DNA from: Bryobacteraceae bacterium
GTDB taxonomy: Bacteria > Acidobacteriota > Terriglobia > Bryobacterales > Bryobacteraceae
DNA length: 52,049 bases
Assembly: GCA_025980665.1 (NCBI GenBank)
Contig: JAICXC010000021.1
Span: forward strand, 1-52,049
Direction of reading: 5' to 3'
How positions within the stretch are numbered: position 1 is the first letter of the stretch; each line of letters begins with the position of its first letter. The position numbers and the translations under genes were made by a program. This document shows positions 50,208-52,049 of the stretch, piece after piece. Under the pieces are notes generated by a model, which saw nothing but the letters and a program-made list of their open reading frames with translations, did not search any database and was not told the origin of the DNA.

Positions 50208-51110
50208 CTAGTTCGCGGACGGTCTCTCGACCTTGTCGATAACAAGCACCTCAATTGGGCCCTTGGTCGATTTCAGTTTTAGACCAAGTTGTTCCTGTAG
50301 AGCAGTAACCAGAGAGGGTCCTAACGGCTCAGCAGGCGGGGATGATTTGTCGATCTCGACGAGGCCAGGGGATTGAGTCGGCTCGACGTACCATTCCACC
50401 GTAGCGTTGAAGGTAGGCTTATATCCGGTGTGATCAATAAACGGTCGAGGCGAAAAGTTGGAAAGCGAAAGAAGGAAATGCGTCATCGTCATCCCGCTCC
50501 CGGTTACTTTAAAGGACAATCCGTTTTGCTCGGACGGGGCTTGCCCGCAATATGCTGGACGAAACTGACCGGGCCTGAGGGCTGCCGGTCGATTCGGATC
50601 GAACGTGATGCATTTCGCAGGCTGAACTTTTGGGCCGCCTTTAACGACGGTGACCGCGAAAATAGGAAGTTGGCGAATTTCGCGATGAACCTTCAGGCTG
50701 AACCTGGCCTCAAGCAGCGCCTGGAGTCTCAGCCTGTCCCGATCAAACATTGGTTGAATACCGTTGCGGGTGCTCCGCGCCTCTTCTGCGCTGGTTTCCG
50801 CTCTTGCCAGGATTTCGTACCCGTCCGAACTAACCCAAACCGGTCCTCCGAAGATGTACGCGGCTCTGATGTCGTAGGCTTGCGCGACGATGAGTTGCAG
50901 GGGCGTGTTCCTGGCAAGGTACTGACCTGGTCCGGCATTGCCGTAGGATCTCTGGTATGGGGAGGAGACCTCGCGCGGAACGGACGGCTTGATCGACGCC
51001 ACGTCGAATTGGGGTCGGGAAGTGGATTCCGGAGTTTGACCCAGCAAGATGTTCAATGCAGCAATTGAAACTAGGCATAGGCGAAGCACACCTACTTTGA
51101 CGGCGAGCAT
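50208..51110 (-). CDS. TIGR03435-family exported protein
   Basis: The 300-residue product has a signal peptide (about residues 1-24) and the opening RPQFDVASIKPSVP, which is diagnostic of TIGR03435. Middle and end also match (LLEARFSLKVHREIRQLPIFAVTVVKGGPK ... GPSLVTALQEQLGLKLKSTKGPIEVLVIDKVERPSAN). This family is abundant in soil acidobacteria and has no known function. The start is ATG without a clear ribosome site. Confidence 0.9.
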   Translation of the reverse strand: MLAVKVGVLRLCLVSIAALNILLGQTPESTSRPQFDVASIKPSVPREVSSPYQRSYGNAGPGQYLARNTPLQLIVAQAYDIRAAYIFGGPVWVSSDGYEILARAETSAEEARSTRNGIQPMFDRDRLRLQALLEARFSLKVHREIRQLPIFAVTVVKGGPKVQPAKCITFDPNRPAALRPGQFRPAYCGQAPSEQNGLSFKVTGSGMTMTHFLLSLSNFSPRPFIDHTGYKPTFNATVEWYVEPTQSPGLVEIDKSSPPAEPLGPSLVTALQEQLGLKLKSTKGPIEVLVIDKVERPSAN

Positions 51111-51187
51111 AGCCCAAATGTGGAATGATTAAAGCAATTTTCGGCTCGCGCCTTTAAGGGCTTCGTGGCGCGGCCTTCCGGCAAATT

Positions 51188-52049
51188 CTAGAGCTTGGGC
51201 AAAATCGTGCGGGCGATAGTAATTGTTTTCGTATTCGCGTCGGGAACCGGACCCGCAATGAGTCGAATGAGGGTGTTTCCCTGGAGAACGTTCAAACCGA
51301 GATTCGCAAGGCGCACGGCCCGGTCGCCCAAGCCAGGAATGTCAGCGCCGAAGCCTTCTTTTCCATCGGTGGCGCCTTTTGCAATTCCACCGAAGATAGC
51401 TTTGGAGGCGGTGAGGGCGGTCATCTGCGGCTTGCCGTCTTCACCATCGACAACTAACGTCAGAAGAGGAACATCGCCACTACTCCCCGCCGCATCCCCG
51501 GTTCCGGCGGCGCCTGCGGCGGCGAGGCCGCCCACCAGCTTGCTCAAAGAATCGGCCACGTCGTTTCCATTGACTTGCGCGCCCGGTTTTTGCATTTGCT
51601 TCAGGAGATCCGCGGTGCCTTCCTGGGCGAGCTTCCCGCTCAAGCCTGCAGGGCCGTAGTAAAGGCAAGTGCCTCCCTGGTCCTCTATGCGCTCGACGGG
51701 TTCGCCGAGCATAGCTGCGGCGTCCGTTTTCGAAAGAAGGTCGCAGGCTTTGTAGCTTCGAATTTTCGACGCAGTATTGGACGCTGTAGGAGACGAAATC
51801 GAATTGAGGTCCACACCAACGCTCGCGGCTTTTTCGACCACAGCCTGCTTCACTTTGTGCGCGACGTAATACAGTCCGCCCACCGTTGCGGCCCCCGCCA
51901 ACATCAAAAAGACCAGTACGACAGCAAGAATTTTTAAACCCGACCCCGCCTTTGCCGCCGGCGGCAGAGCGGCCGCAGGACCGGGATCAGGCTGCGCTGG
52001 AGGGCCGGCAGGTGCTGCCTGGCGCGCTCCACAATTAGCGCAGAAGGCA
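51188..52049 (-). CDS. Zinc-ribbon membrane protein, N-terminus beyond the window
   Basis: The frame is open to the window end and encodes at least 286 residues. At the edge lies a zinc-ribbon half (FCANCGARQ), followed by a Pro/Ala-rich linker, one membrane span (LKILAVVLVFLMLAGAATVGGLYYV), and an extracytoplasmic domain with two Cys (KACDLLSKTDAAAMLGEP ... GGTCLYYG) and a Gly/Ala-rich region. Zinc-ribbon plus membrane span is common in proteins of unknown role. Start codon and first Cys pair are missing. Confidence 0.78.
   Translation of the reverse strand, partial: AFCANCGARQAAPAGPPAQPDPGPAAALPPAAKAGSGLKILAVVLVFLMLAGAATVGGLYYVAHKVKQAVVEKAASVGVDLNSISSPTASNTASKIRSYKACDLLSKTDAAAMLGEPVERIEDQGGTCLYYGPAGLSGKLAQEGTADLLKQMQKPGAQVNGNDVADSLSKLVGGLAAAGAAGTGDAAGSSGDVPLLTLVVDGEDGKPQMTALTASKAIFGGIAKGATDGKEGFGADIPGLGDRAVRLANLGLNVLQGNTLIRLIAGPVPDANTKTITIARTILPKL

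Overview
The window looks like a chromosomal segment from an Acidobacteriota bacterium, most likely of the Solibacter/Bryobacter group. This rests on TIGR03435-type and TIGR03437-type secreted proteins, which are typical of soil acidobacteria, on moderately high GC, on many GTG/TTG starts, and on paralogous envelope-stress sigma operons. The assignment is inferred from gene families; no rRNA gene is present.

Layout. 1-3.5 kb: a BON-domain periplasmic protein, a trans-sulfuration PLP enzyme, a small helix-turn-helix protein and a beta-hydroxyacid dehydrogenase. 3.6-8.1 kb: a candidate structured leader, then dxr, rseP and a six-domain ribosomal protein S1. 8.15-11.6 kb: an envelope-stress operon with overlapping genes (ECF sigma, ZAS anti-sigma with HEAT-like C-terminus, DUF4097 protein, double-PDZ protein), followed convergently by an orphan FliA/WhiG-like sigma factor. 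12.7-23.1 kb: an M13 metallopeptidase, then a long co-directional run (coiled-coil protein, Trm112, GT9, MsbA-like exporter, YicC, Gmk, RpoZ, CoaBC, Udg, Tmk) with many ATGA/GTGA overlaps. 23.1-32.1 kb: sugar-nucleotide and glycosyltransferase genes, a large secreted protein, ComM, a hydratase, two exported proteins, a Nudix hydrolase and a Ser/Thr kinase.

32.1-35.2 kb is the most accessory-like part. It has a 54-residue metallothionein-like gene, a small secreted protein, a Cys-rich membrane protein, tRNA-Cys, a lipoprotein and a decayed HEAT-repeat gene. 35.1-43.3 kb: an isochorismatase-like hydrolase, a second ECF/anti-sigma/Spy-like operon resembling CnrHYX, a glycosyltransferase, a three-domain cNMP/glutaredoxin-like/thioredoxin-reductase-like fusion with a DUF302 partner, an aldolase and a rhomboid protease. 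43.3-52.0 kb: a decayed hicBA pair, an M20 peptidase, ssb, a gene broken by one base, vapBC with a nested palindromic operator, a methyltransferase, a DUF1223 protein, holB, hfq, a TIGR03435 protein and a truncated zinc-ribbon membrane protein.

Patterns that cut across genes. (1) Many first-of-operon genes lack a Shine-Dalgarno sequence and have a TANNNT-like box 5-7 nt before the start codon, which suggests leaderless transcription. (2) Three unrelated genes carry 22-bp tandem duplications touching their stop codons. (3) At least four loci are broken (hicB, hicA, a HEAT-repeat gene, a carboxypeptidase-regulatory-like gene). I found no CRISPR array, insertion sequence, prophage or clearly novel multi-gene defence system. 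The best candidates for something undescribed are the metallothionein locus, the redox fusion with its DUF302 partner, the two sigma-factor operons and the dxr leader.
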